The translations under genes and the position numbers were made by a program. The notes beneath the pieces were generated by a model that saw only the letters and a program-made list of their open reading frames with translations, was not told where the DNA came from and did not search any database. Shown here piece after piece: positions 54,617 through 63,955 of a stretch of 64,000 nucleotides of DNA. Source of the stretch: an uncultured Paracoccaceae bacterium (lineage in GTDB: Bacteria; Pseudomonadota; Alphaproteobacteria; Rhodobacterales; Rhodobacteraceae). Where the stretch lies: contig CAJXSR010000011.1 in assembly GCA_913061275.1 (NCBI GenBank), forward strand, positions 36,537 to 100,536, given 5' to 3'. Within the stretch, counting starts at the first letter, position 1; every line of letters starts with the position of its first letter.

Positions 54617-56892
54617 CAGCTTTCCCCTTTCAGGCGTGTGATGGTTTTCAGCACTTCTTCGGGCGTTGCAGGTGCATTTATCGCAGGATACTCACCCGTT
54701 GTAGAACACCCGCTGATCGCGTGCGACAGGGCCACCCAAGCAGAAATACCCAACATGAAAGGCGGCTCACCCACGGCCTTGGATTTGTAAATGGTATCTT
54801 CAACGTTTTCGTTTTCAAAAAGGGCCACGTTGAACATTTGTGGACGGTCCGAACAGGCGGGGATTTTATAGGTGCTGGGCGCGTGTGTGCGCAAGCTGCC
54901 TTTGTCATCCCAAACCAGTTCTTCGGTGGTTAACCAACCCGCACCTTGTACATAAGCACCTTCGATCTGGCCAATGTCCAATGCAGGGTTTAGGGATTTT
55001 CCTGCATCATGCAATAGGTCTGTTCGCAAGATGCGATATTCGCCTGATAGGGTGTCGATGACAACTTCGGTTACTGCCGCACCATATGCAAAGTAGAAAA
55101 AAGGGCGACCTCGACCAGCCATGCGATCCCATTTGATTTTGGGTGTTGCATAAAATCCTGTGGATGAAAGCGAGATACGGTTCTGATAGGCTTGTGATAC
55201 GGCGTCTTTGAACGGCATTGAAGTATCGCCAAAACTGACTTGGTTGTTTGCAAATTGCACGTCTTGATCTGGGGCCAGAAAATCAGCGATGCGCTTTTTC
55301 AACGTCTCACATGCATTTTTAACCGCCATACCGTTCAGATCGGCCCCTGATGATGCTGCCGTGGCGGATGTGTTCGGCACTTTGCCAGTGTCAGTCGCGG
55401 TGATTTTCACATGATCCAACGGAATGCCAAGCGTTGTTGCCGCCACTTGCGCCACTTTGGTGAACAGGCCTTGGCCCATTTCAGTGCCGCCATGATTTAG
55501 CTGCACAGAACCGTCTGAATAGATATGCACCAAAGCGCCAGCTTGATTGAGGTGCGTCAGGGTAAAGCTGATGCCGAACTTAACAGGTGTAAGCGCTATG
55601 CCGCGTTTCAGAATACTGTTGGGATTGTCCGCGTGATCTTTTTGGATTGCAGCATACCGCGCGTCATAATCCGAGGTTTTGCGCAACTCACCCACCAAAG
55701 GTGTTATCACGCTATCTTCTATCGTCATATGATAAGGTGTGGTTTGTCCGTTTTCATAAAAGTTAACACGGCGTACATCCAGCGGGTCGCAACCCAGCTT
55801 ATGGGCGATGTGATCTACCACGCGTTCGATCGGCACCATGCCTTGGGGGCCACCAAAACCGCGATAGGCGGTGGCAGACTGGGTGTTGGTTTTCAAACGG
55901 TGCGAAATAATGCGCGCATGTGGCAGGTTATAGGCGTTGTCTGTGTGCAGCATGGCACGATCAGCGACAGGGATCGACAGATCAAGCGCCCAACCGCAGC
56001 GGGCATATTGGTGCATGACAAGAGCCTGAATTTTACCGCTTGTGTCAAAGGCTACTGTGTATTTCAGGCGGAAATCATGGCGTTTTCCCGTGATAATCAT
56101 ATCATCGTCGCGGTCGTAACGCATTTTGCATGGGCGGCCTGTTAGTTGTGCTGCAACTGCACAGGCGACAGCCAATGCATTGCCTTGGCTTTCCTTGCCA
56201 CCGAAACCACCGCCCATACGGCGTATTTCAACGCGCACAGCGTGGAAAGGTTTGCCAAGGGCAGCTGCCACTTTATGTTGGATCTCGCTTGGGTGCTGAG
56301 TGGAAGATTGCACCACCATATCGCCATTGTCTTGTGGTTGGGCTAATGCGGCTTGGCCTTCCAGATAGAAATGTTCTTGCCCGCCCAATTCAAACGTGCC
56401 TGTAACGGTTTGATCTGTCCCGTATTGAGCCAGAATACCCTCTGGCTCACCTTTCAGAAAAGTAAGCGGTTCTTCGAATTTACTGTCTGCGGCAAGGGCA
56501 TCATCAATCGTTAGGATTGCAGGTTTTTCGGCAATCTTAATCTGGCCCAAACGCGCGGCTTTGCGTGCAGCCAGATGGCTGGTGGCAATGACACAAAAAA
56601 TAGGTTGGCCTATGTAATGCACGGTGCCCGTTGCTAAAAGCGGTTCATCATGGGCTGAAGGGGACACATCGTTTTCGGCAGGCAGATCATCTGCTACAAG
56701 TACTTTGACCACACCGTCAGCGGCTTTGACCGCATCAAGGTTGATCGATGTGATGGTGCCATGTGCGACGTCCGACATACCAAACGCCAAGTGCAATGTG
56801 TTGGCAGGCATTGGCGTGTCATCGACATAACGGGCTTTACCAGTGACATGCATTAGGGCTGCGTCATGCGGGGTGGGCTTGGTGACACTCAT
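54613..56892 (-). CDS. xdhB: Xanthine dehydrogenase molybdenum subunit XdhB
   Basis: Hydroxylates hypoxanthine and xanthine to urate. A protein of 759 residues. Molybdopterin contacts and active-site segments: GGQEHFYLEGQAAL, RMGGGFGGKESQGNALAV, TAYRGFGGPQGM, HGGTEMGQGLFTK, and the catalytic Glu in AVGEPPFMLG near residue 710. No sign of the FAD or iron-sulfur domains, which are on XdhA. Overlaps xdhA and xdhC by four bases each. Confidence 0.95.
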   Translation of the reverse strand: MSVTKPTPHDAALMHVTGKARYVDDTPMPANTLHLAFGMSDVAHGTITSINLDAVKAADGVVKVLVADDLPAENDVSPSAHDEPLLATGTVHYIGQPIFCVIATSHLAARKAARLGQIKIAEKPAILTIDDALAADSKFEEPLTFLKGEPEGILAQYGTDQTVTGTFELGGQEHFYLEGQAALAQPQDNGDMVVQSSTQHPSEIQHKVAAALGKPFHAVRVEIRRMGGGFGGKESQGNALAVACAVAAQLTGRPCKMRYDRDDDMIITGKRHDFRLKYTVAFDTSGKIQALVMHQYARCGWALDLSIPVADRAMLHTDNAYNLPHARIISHRLKTNTQSATAYRGFGGPQGMVPIERVVDHIAHKLGCDPLDVRRVNFYENGQTTPYHMTIEDSVITPLVGELRKTSDYDARYAAIQKDHADNPNSILKRGIALTPVKFGISFTLTHLNQAGALVHIYSDGSVQLNHGGTEMGQGLFTKVAQVAATTLGIPLDHVKITATDTGKVPNTSATAASSGADLNGMAVKNACETLKKRIADFLAPDQDVQFANNQVSFGDTSMPFKDAVSQAYQNRISLSSTGFYATPKIKWDRMAGRGRPFFYFAYGAAVTEVVIDTLSGEYRILRTDLLHDAGKSLNPALDIGQIEGAYVQGAGWLTTEELVWDDKGSLRTHAPSTYKIPACSDRPQMFNVALFENENVEDTIYKSKAVGEPPFMLGISAWVALSHAISGCSTTGEYPAINAPATPEEVLKTITRLKGESW

Positions 56893-58253
56893 GGCGTTGT
56901 CTCCAATACTCGGGGCGCATTTTGGGTATCTTCAAGAAAGTAACGTTGCAGCATGTTTTGCGCCGCTTTCAAGCGGTATTCTTTTGATGCGCGCATATCT
57001 GACATCGGGGTGAAATCCTGCGCGAATGCGGGCAGGGCGGTGGTGATAGTTTCCTTTGTCCACGGTTGACCCAATAGGGCGTTTTCGACATGGGTTGCGC
57101 GCTTTGGTGTGGCTGCCATACCGCCGTAAGCGATTGAACAACAAACAATTTTTTCGTCTTCGATATGGAAGTTAAAACAACCTAAGACGGCGGAAATATC
57201 TTGGTCAAAACGTTTGGTCAGCTTGTAGCATTTCAAACGATCTGTCTGTGTAGGTATAAAAATACTTTCTACAAATTCACCTGCAGAACGGTCTTGTTTG
57301 CCATAATCGACAAAGAAATCCTGTAGCAGTATTTCGCGGCGGGTATCACCCTTGCGCAAGGTAAGTGTAGCCCCCAACGCGATCAATGCAGGCGGGCCGT
57401 CCCCAATGGGTGAGCCGTTGGCGATATTGCCACCGATGGTGGCAGTGTTGCGGATTTGGGTAGATGCAAAACGGCGCAGCATTTCGGCAAAATCGGGGTG
57501 GATAGCTTCGGTGGCTTTGCGTAATGCGGTTATGGTGACACATGCACCAATGCGCATCCCGTCCTTTGTGGTCTCAATCTGGCACATATCTTTGATTTGC
57601 GAGATGAAACAAACAGTATCGAGTGCGGCAAGTTTCTTGGTGACCCAAAGTCCCACATCTGTCGCCCCGCCGATCAATGTGCCGTCGGGGTTCGCTTCGT
57701 ACCACGCGGCAAGCTCATCAGAAGATTGCGGGTGGATTGCATTTGTCTTCAGGGCATCTAATGCTTTTGCATCTTTGCCCAGCCAGTCAGGTTTTGCCAC
57801 TTCTTCAGCGGCAACTGCGGCGCGGATAATTGGGGCGTACCCCGTGCAGCGGCAAAGGTTTCCTGCTAGTTGGTCATCATGATCTGTGGCGCCATTCGCG
57901 TGGGCTGTTGTCATCGACATGATGAAACCAGGGGTGCAAAAACCGCATTGGCTGCCATGTTTTTCGATCATCGCTGTCTGTACCGGGTGCGGTGTGTCGC
58001 CTGTTGCAACGCCTTCTACCGTGCGTACGGATTTGCCGTGAAGTTGTGGTAAGAATAGAATACAGGCATTCATTGAGCGGTGGCTGTCGCCATCGCTGAC
58101 CATCACGGTACAAGCCCCGCAATCACCTTCGTTACAACCCTCTTTGGTACCAGTCAGGCCCCGCGTCTCACGCAGGTAATCCAGCAGTGTGTGCGTGGGC
58201 GGCACATTTGACACTGTTGTTGTCTTTCCATTTAGAAGAAACGAAATTGACAT
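56889..58253 (-). CDS. xdhA: Xanthine dehydrogenase iron-sulfur/FAD subunit XdhA
   Basis: Carries electrons from the molybdenum site to NAD+. A protein of 454 residues. First [2Fe-2S] cluster: C40, C45 and C48 in GCNEGDCGACTV. Second: QCGFCTPGFIMSM and NLCRCTGYAPI. The FAD domain lies at about 185-400 (TLIGGATDVGLWVTK, NTATIGGNIANGSPIGDG), C-terminal domain after it. First gene of the seven-gene operon; a 6-base inverted repeat lies 26 bases upstream of its start. Confidence 0.95.
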   Translation of the reverse strand: MSISFLLNGKTTTVSNVPPTHTLLDYLRETRGLTGTKEGCNEGDCGACTVMVSDGDSHRSMNACILFLPQLHGKSVRTVEGVATGDTPHPVQTAMIEKHGSQCGFCTPGFIMSMTTAHANGATDHDDQLAGNLCRCTGYAPIIRAAVAAEEVAKPDWLGKDAKALDALKTNAIHPQSSDELAAWYEANPDGTLIGGATDVGLWVTKKLAALDTVCFISQIKDMCQIETTKDGMRIGACVTITALRKATEAIHPDFAEMLRRFASTQIRNTATIGGNIANGSPIGDGPPALIALGATLTLRKGDTRREILLQDFFVDYGKQDRSAGEFVESIFIPTQTDRLKCYKLTKRFDQDISAVLGCFNFHIEDEKIVCCSIAYGGMAATPKRATHVENALLGQPWTKETITTALPAFAQDFTPMSDMRASKEYRLKAAQNMLQRYFLEDTQNAPRVLETTP

Positions 58254-58278
58254 GATACCTCCCCGAATCGGTCAAAAT

Positions 58279-58300
58279 ATGTGCCTGTATAGGAGCACAT
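58279..58300. promoter_or_regulatory. Inverted repeat upstream of xdhA, candidate operator
   Basis: ATGTGC-N10-GCACAT is a perfect inverted repeat 26 bases before the xdhA start, within the likely promoter. No regulator gene is adjacent; the binding protein is unknown. Confidence 0.4.
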
Positions 58301-58405
58301 TATTGTTCTGTTAGCTTGGCGGGTTTGGTGAAAATTTGGAATACCATATAATAGAGAAGCACTTTCAATAAAATCCATATAATAGTATTAGTACAGGCTT
58401 CACGC

Positions 58406-59188
58406 TTACATCACTTCACGATACCCAAGTGCATCCATAAGATCTGTATCAACCTTGCGGTATATATACTCTAAATCCCTTTTTTTATGGTCTGTTTTCA
58501 GTTTGTGATATTTATAGCGACGCTGGTAATCTTCAAACCGCATATTGTCTTTGGCTTTAACCGAGCGACGAATGTTGCCGTATCCCGCTGTGATCTTGGG
58601 GATATAGTCTGCAATCCGATCCATCTGGGCTTCAAAACCAGATAAAATATCCTCATATCGAATGTGGATGACGTTTTCCGCAACTTCCATCACCCGAAGG
58701 TATTCGTGCATTTTGCGGTTCCACAGTTCTATCGGGTTATCTAAAGCGACGTCGCCAAGGTTGTCACGTGTGGCAATCGGCCATTCGGATGTCAGAAATT
58801 TTTCAAAGGAAATATCTTGGTCTGAAAGCATAGGGTTTTCAGGGCGTGCGTGCAAAGATGTCAGGAAATGCACAGGGTGTTTTGTAAGCAATATGAATAA
58901 AGTGCTTTGTGCGTGCGGTGCCGCCCGGATCACATCTATTGGCGGGGCTGCATGTTTCCATCCGAAATCAGAATAAAGAATGCGCTCATGATATTCGTTT
59001 TGCAGCCGATTATTATGAAACGCACGTTCTTTGGGTTTATAGGTTTGCAAAACCAATCGTAACACGCGTCTATCGACCCCGAATTCACCGCGTAAATTAT
59101 CGGTGGCGAAGTTTTTCTCTATCAGTTTTCCTAGATAAGTCGCCCCAGTGTTGCGTTCGCCAAATATTTTGGTGAAAAGACACGTCAT
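58406..59188 (-). CDS. Sulfotransferase-like protein
   Basis: A protein of 260 residues from the ATG at 59188 (a TTG at 59212 opens the frame but the GGGGG site fits the ATG better). The N-terminal loop FGERNTGATYLGKLI resembles the PAPS 5'-phosphosulfate loop, and LLTKHPVHFLTSLH the 3'-phosphate-binding segment. These suggest a PAPS-dependent sulfotransferase fold acting on a glycan or small molecule. Acceptor unknown; no biosynthetic neighbours. Lies opposite dnaE with a 127-base divergent gap. Confidence 0.6.
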   Translation of the reverse strand: MTCLFTKIFGERNTGATYLGKLIEKNFATDNLRGEFGVDRRVLRLVLQTYKPKERAFHNNRLQNEYHERILYSDFGWKHAAPPIDVIRAAPHAQSTLFILLTKHPVHFLTSLHARPENPMLSDQDISFEKFLTSEWPIATRDNLGDVALDNPIELWNRKMHEYLRVMEVAENVIHIRYEDILSGFEAQMDRIADYIPKITAGYGNIRRSVKAKDNMRFEDYQRRYKYHKLKTDHKKRDLEYIYRKVDTDLMDALGYREVM

Positions 59189-59315
59189 TCGTTTGTAGCC
59201 CCCTGTTGGCAACTGTCTTATTGAATATTGATAGACAGATTAAAAACAGACTTAAACAGTGAGTTTCATTTTGCAACCGCTTTCCCTGAATTGAAAGCTA
59301 CGTTAGGGTTGTACC

Positions 59316-62300
59316 ATGACCAATCAACCCCGATTCATTCACCTGCGCGTTCACACTGCCTATTCCTTGTTGGAAGGGGCGATACAGCTGAAAAAATTGC
59401 CTGGCATTTGCATTAAAGCTAAAATGCCTGCGGTGGCCGTTACTGACAAAAACAATTTGTTTGGCGCATTAGAGTTCTCAGAAACGGCGGCAAAAGAAGG
59501 TGTACAACCGATAATTGGGTGTCAGTTTGATTTAAGCTATGCCACAGTCGTGCGCCCTGGTGAAAAACCGCCAGCTTTTAAGCCGATTGTTCTGCTGGCG
59601 CAAAATGAATCTGGTTATATGAACCTGATGAAGCTGAATTCTTGTGCGTTTCTAGAAGCGGGTGATGCTTTGCCGCATGTCACGCTAGATCAATTAGCGC
59701 AGTTTGCTGATGGGCTGATTTGTTTGTCGGGTGGCGCACTGGGGCCGTTGGGCCAACTGATACAAGACGGCCAATCGGATAAAGCGCGCGCACTGGTGGA
59801 ACGCATGGCAGGAATTTACCCAGATCGGCTATATATCGAGTTGCAACGCCATCCTGACGGCGATCACCCACGTACGCCCGTGGAAGAATTGACCGAAAGC
59901 CCTATGATTGCTTTGGCTTATGATCTGAACCTGCCGCTGGTCGCGACGAACGACGTGTACTTCCCCAAACGCGATATGTATGAAGCCCATGATGCGCTGA
60001 TCTGTATCGCTGATGGGGCTTATGTGGACCAACAAAATGATCGCCGCCGCCTGACGCCTGAGCATTATTTCAAATCGCAAGATGAAATGGTGAAGCTGTT
60101 CGCTGATATACCAGAGGCGATTGAAAACACAGTAGAAATTGCCAAACGTTGTGCATTTAAAGTGTATAAACGTGATCCGCTTTTGCCGAAATTTGCTGAC
60201 AATGAAATAGAGGAATTACGCCGCCAAGCCAATGAAGGCCTGAAAAAACGGCTAGAGGTTATACCCCACGCGGTGAGTGTGGAAGAATATCAAGCGCGGC
60301 TGGATTTTGAGCTGAAGATCATCGAAGGTATGGGGTTCCCCGGCTACTTTTTGATCGTCGCGGATTTCATTTATTGGGCCAAGGAACACAATATTCCTGT
60401 GGGGCCGGGGCGTGGCTCTGGTGCGGGCAGTCTTGTGGCCTATGCGCTGACCATTACCGACCTTGATCCCTTACGTTATTCGCTGCTGTTTGAGCGGTTC
60501 TTGAACCCCGAACGGGTTTCGATGCCTGACTTTGACATAGACTTTTGCATGGATCGGCGTGAAGAGGTGATTACATATGTGCAGGAAAAATATGGCCGCG
60601 ATAAAGTGGCACAAATCATCACCTTCGGCGCACTTTTGTCCAAGGCGGCGGTGCGCGATGTGGGCCGCGTTTTGCAAATGCCATACGGGCAGGTTGATCG
60701 CATCTCGAAACTGATCCCCGTAGAAGGAGTGAAACCAGTTTCTATAACCAAGGCGTTGGCGGACGAGCCGCGTTTGCGTGAGATGGCCAAAGCCGAAGAA
60801 GTTGTTGACCGCATGCTGAATTATGCGGGACAGGTGGAAGGCTTGTTGCGCAATGCATCTACCCACGCGGCGGGTGTGGTGATTGGTGACCGTCCGCTGG
60901 ATGAGTTGGTGCCTTTATATAAAGACCCGCGATCAGAAATGCCCGCAACCCAGTTTAACATGAAATGGATTGAACAGGCAGGGCTGGTAAAATACGACTT
61001 TTTGGGCCTGAAAACCCTGACGGTAATTCAAGGTGCTGTTGATTTTTTGGCTGATCGTGATGTCACCGTTGATATTGGTGCGATTGATCTGGAAGATCAG
61101 GCAACCTACGATCTTTATGCATCTGCCAAAACCGTGGCGGTGTTTCAGGTGGAAAGTAGCGGCATGATGGATGCGCTGCGGCGCATGAAACCCACCTGTA
61201 TCGAAGATATTGTGGCCCTTGTAGCCCTATACCGTCCCGGCCCGATGGAAAACATTCCGATGTTTTGTGATGTAAAAAACGGCCGCGCCGAACGTGAATT
61301 GATGCACCCGTCCATAGATCATCTTTTGGACGAAACCCAAGGTATTATCGTTTACCAAGAACAGGTTATGCAAATAGCGCAGGAAATGGCGGGCTATTCA
61401 CTGGGCGGGGCTGATCTGTTGCGCCGCGCGATGGGTAAAAAAATCCAAGAGGAAATGGATAAGGAAAAGCCGAAGTTCTTGAAAGGTGCGGCTGAAAACG
61501 ATGTGGACGCGAAAAAAGCCAATCAGGTTTGGGATCTACTGGATAAATTTGCCAACTACGGTTTTAACAAATCCCACGCGGCGGCCTATGCGGTTGTGTC
61601 GTATCAAACGGGTTGGCTAAAGGCCAATCATCCTGTGGAATTCATGGCCTCGGTGATGAATTGCGACCTGCATCTGACCGATAAACTGAATGTCTACCAC
61701 CAAGAGGTGAAGCGGCTGGAAATCGAAGTGATTCCGCCGTGTGTAAACCGTTGTGACGCAAAATTTAGCGTTAAAGACGGCAAAATAGCTTACGCGCTGG
61801 GCGGCCTTAAAAACGTGGGCGCCGAAGCAATGCGGTTAATCACGGATGCACGCGATGCGGGTGGTGAATTTTCTGATCTGTTCGATTTTGCACGACGGGT
61901 GGATTTGAAACGTATCGGCAAACGCCCAATGGAAATGCTGGCCCGTGCAGGTGGGTTTGATCTGCTGGATGGCAATAGGCGCAAATGTCTGGAAAGTGTC
62001 GATCAACTGGTGGCTTATTCGGCGGCCACACACGATGATCGCAACTCTGCCCAAGGTGGTTTGTTTGGCGATGCGGGTGAAGCCCTGCCAGCACCGCGCC
62101 TGCCAATGCCAGAGGATTGGTTGCCAAATGAACGGTTGGGCCAAGAACATACTGCCATCGGGTTTTACCTGTCGGGGCATCCGCTGGATGACTATGCGGG
62201 CGCTTTGAAACGCAAAAATGTGCTGACACTGGACGAGTTGCACCAAAAGGCGGCTGGCGGCACGGTTGTCGCAAAAATCGCAGGCTCTGTTGCAGGTAAA

Positions 62301-62768
62301 CAGGAACGTAAATCGGCACGTGGTAACCGCTTTGCATTCGTGCAACTATCTGATCCTACTGGATTATATGAGGTAACAGTATTTTCCGACACGCTGGAAA
62401 AGTTCCGCGATCTGTTGGAAGCAGGGCAAAATGTGGTGTTGTCGGTTAAGGCCGAACTGGAAGCGGATCAGTTGAAATTGCTGGCCCAAGGCGTGCAAGC
62501 TGTGGACGCATCCGTGGCCGATGCAGCCACGATGGGGTTGAAGATTTATGTCAATGACGAACTCGCCGTAGGCTCGATTGCGACACGTCTAGAAGAAGTT
62601 TCCAAAGGGGCAGGCATGCGCGGTCGCGGCCCTGTGCATCTGGTACTTGTGCATCCCGACCTGCCGGGCGAGGTTGAGATTGCCCTGAAAGACGAATACC
62701 CACTGAACCCACAAGTGAAGGGTGCGTTAAAGCATATTCAAGGGGTGCAGATGGTTGAGGAGTTTTGA
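59316..62768 (+). CDS. dnaE: DNA polymerase III alpha subunit
   Basis: Main replicative polymerase, 1150 residues, full length. The PHP domain begins at residue 8 (HLRVHTAYSLLEGAIQLKKL), palm GPGRGSGAGSLVAYAL, catalytic aspartates in PDFDIDFCMDRR at about 404-415, YRPGPMENIPMFCDVKNGR, thumb and fingers GINGTVYQ-like EIIVYQEQVMQIAQEM (here GIIVYQEQVMQIAQEM). The C-terminal OB fold is at about 985-1060 (GGTVVAKIAGSVAGKQ). No divergent promoter signals were resolved upstream. Confidence 0.97.
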   Translation: MTNQPRFIHLRVHTAYSLLEGAIQLKKLPGICIKAKMPAVAVTDKNNLFGALEFSETAAKEGVQPIIGCQFDLSYATVVRPGEKPPAFKPIVLLAQNESGYMNLMKLNSCAFLEAGDALPHVTLDQLAQFADGLICLSGGALGPLGQLIQDGQSDKARALVERMAGIYPDRLYIELQRHPDGDHPRTPVEELTESPMIALAYDLNLPLVATNDVYFPKRDMYEAHDALICIADGAYVDQQNDRRRLTPEHYFKSQDEMVKLFADIPEAIENTVEIAKRCAFKVYKRDPLLPKFADNEIEELRRQANEGLKKRLEVIPHAVSVEEYQARLDFELKIIEGMGFPGYFLIVADFIYWAKEHNIPVGPGRGSGAGSLVAYALTITDLDPLRYSLLFERFLNPERVSMPDFDIDFCMDRREEVITYVQEKYGRDKVAQIITFGALLSKAAVRDVGRVLQMPYGQVDRISKLIPVEGVKPVSITKALADEPRLREMAKAEEVVDRMLNYAGQVEGLLRNASTHAAGVVIGDRPLDELVPLYKDPRSEMPATQFNMKWIEQAGLVKYDFLGLKTLTVIQGAVDFLADRDVTVDIGAIDLEDQATYDLYASAKTVAVFQVESSGMMDALRRMKPTCIEDIVALVALYRPGPMENIPMFCDVKNGRAERELMHPSIDHLLDETQGIIVYQEQVMQIAQEMAGYSLGGADLLRRAMGKKIQEEMDKEKPKFLKGAAENDVDAKKANQVWDLLDKFANYGFNKSHAAAYAVVSYQTGWLKANHPVEFMASVMNCDLHLTDKLNVYHQEVKRLEIEVIPPCVNRCDAKFSVKDGKIAYALGGLKNVGAEAMRLITDARDAGGEFSDLFDFARRVDLKRIGKRPMEMLARAGGFDLLDGNRRKCLESVDQLVAYSAATHDDRNSAQGGLFGDAGEALPAPRLPMPEDWLPNERLGQEHTAIGFYLSGHPLDDYAGALKRKNVLTLDELHQKAAGGTVVAKIAGSVAGKQERKSARGNRFAFVQLSDPTGLYEVTVFSDTLEKFRDLLEAGQNVVLSVKAELEADQLKLLAQGVQAVDASVADAATMGLKIYVNDELAVGSIATRLEEVSKGAGMRGRGPVHLVLVHPDLPGEVEIALKDEYPLNPQVKGALKHIQGVQMVEEF

Positions 62769-62777
62769 AGCAACACA

Positions 62778-63233
62778 ATGGATAAGTTTCTACCAAAATC
62801 AAACAATTTCAGCACAAGGGTGAAAGACAGCTTTGCCCGCCAAACAGCAATGCATACATTGGGTATCTACATTGATACAGTGCAAGCGGGTGAGGTCACT
62901 TTATCGATGCCTTATAGCACGGCCCTATCGCAGCAACACGGGTTCATCCATGCAGGCGTTATTACAACTGGAATGGACAGTGCCGCGGGCTACGCGGCCT
63001 TTTCCCTGATGGCAGATGATGCCGCCGTTTTAACCGTAGAGTTCAAAGTAAACCTTCTATCCCCTGCAAGGGGTGATCGATTTTTATTCAAAGGAACCGT
63101 CATAAAGCCTGGCCGCAACATAACCTTTACCGAAGCCAAGGCTTATGCGGTGAATAAGGGCCAAGAAAAATTAATCGCGACGATGAGTGCCACAATGATG
63201 GCTGTTGTTGGGCGTGACGAAATTAAGGGATAA
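62778..63233 (+). CDS. PaaI-type hotdog thioesterase
   Basis: Hydrolyses acyl-CoA thioesters, possibly phenylacetyl- or hydroxyphenyl-CoA. A protein of 151 residues, single hotdog domain: QQHGFIHAGVITTGMDSAAG is the core helix with the conserved HxG-like and Asp residues, then VEFKVNLLSPARGDRFLFKG. Starts 9 bases after dnaE and may ride on its message. Substrate unknown. Confidence 0.88.
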   Translation: MDKFLPKSNNFSTRVKDSFARQTAMHTLGIYIDTVQAGEVTLSMPYSTALSQQHGFIHAGVITTGMDSAAGYAAFSLMADDAAVLTVEFKVNLLSPARGDRFLFKGTVIKPGRNITFTEAKAYAVNKGQEKLIATMSATMMAVVGRDEIKG

Positions 63234-63239
63234 AGTACC

Positions 63240-63812
63240 TTATATATCCCGCGCCATAGCATAAAATTCATCGTTTGGGCGCATGCCCGTGACATTCACC
63301 ATACGGTTGCTTAGTCCAAAGAATGCGGTGATTGCACCGATGTCCCAAATGTCTTCATCGGTAAAACCGTGGGTATAAAGCGTGTCATAATCATCCTGCC
63401 CCACCTCATTACTTCGCACACAAACCTTCATGGCAAAATCCAGCATCGCTTCTTGGCGTGGTGTAATGTCAGCTTTGCGGTAGTTCACTGCCACCTGATC
63501 GGCGATCAGGGCGTTTTTGGCGCGAATGCGCAGCACAGCACCGTGTGCTATAACACAATACAAACACCCGTTTTCATTCGAGGTGGCCACGATAATCATT
63601 TCACGATCGGCCTGTGACAGGCCACTTTCCTTGTCCATCAGTGCATCGTGATAGGCGAAAAATGCGCGAAACTCATCAGGGCGATGGGCGAATGTCAAAA
63701 ACACGTTCGGCACAAAGCCTGCCTTTTCCTGCACCGCCAAAATGCGTTCGCGAATATCTTCGGGCATGTTGCTAATTTCAGGCACGGGGAAACGGCTAAC
63801 GGGGTGTGTCAT
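63240..63812 (-). CDS. AhpD-like peroxidase-related protein
   Basis: A protein of 190 residues from the ATG at 63812 (GTAGGATTGAT upstream; the extra upstream 14 residues are the end of the next gene in another frame). Carboxymuconolactone-decarboxylase/AhpD fold with the redox motif CLYCVIAHG (Cys-X-X-Cys then His) at about 82-90. Likely thiol-dependent peroxidase-type activity; partner unknown. Convergent with the thioesterase. Confidence 0.9.
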   Translation of the reverse strand: MTHPVSRFPVPEISNMPEDIRERILAVQEKAGFVPNVFLTFAHRPDEFRAFFAYHDALMDKESGLSQADREMIIVATSNENGCLYCVIAHGAVLRIRAKNALIADQVAVNYRKADITPRQEAMLDFAMKVCVRSNEVGQDDYDTLYTHGFTDEDIWDIGAITAFFGLSNRMVNVTGMRPNDEFYAMARDI

Positions 63813-63819
63813 ATCAATC

Positions 63820-63955
63820 CTACCAATGGGGCGGGGGTTTATCGCCGACTGCAATACCAGACATGGCTTGCGCCTCGGCCTCAGCCGCGCGTTGCATCAG
63901 CAACTGGATGCGCGTTTCAGCCTGTTCCAGACGGTTGGCTTGCTCTGCTATAATC
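63820..63955 (-). CDS. Partial hypothetical protein, C-terminal end only
   Basis: Reads IIAEQANRLEQAETRIQLLM and ends KPPPHW-stop at 63820-63822. The 45 visible residues are Ala/Glu/Gln-rich and helical (coiled-coil-like). The N-terminal part is missing because genomic sequence ends at 63955 where the adapter begins. The stop lies 8 bases upstream of the AhpD-like start. Family not recognised. Confidence 0.7.

Noticed and set aside
55525..56145. 206-residue open frame opposite xdhB
   Set aside because: Antisense shadow of a strongly conserved enzyme gene; no ribosome site and no family features.
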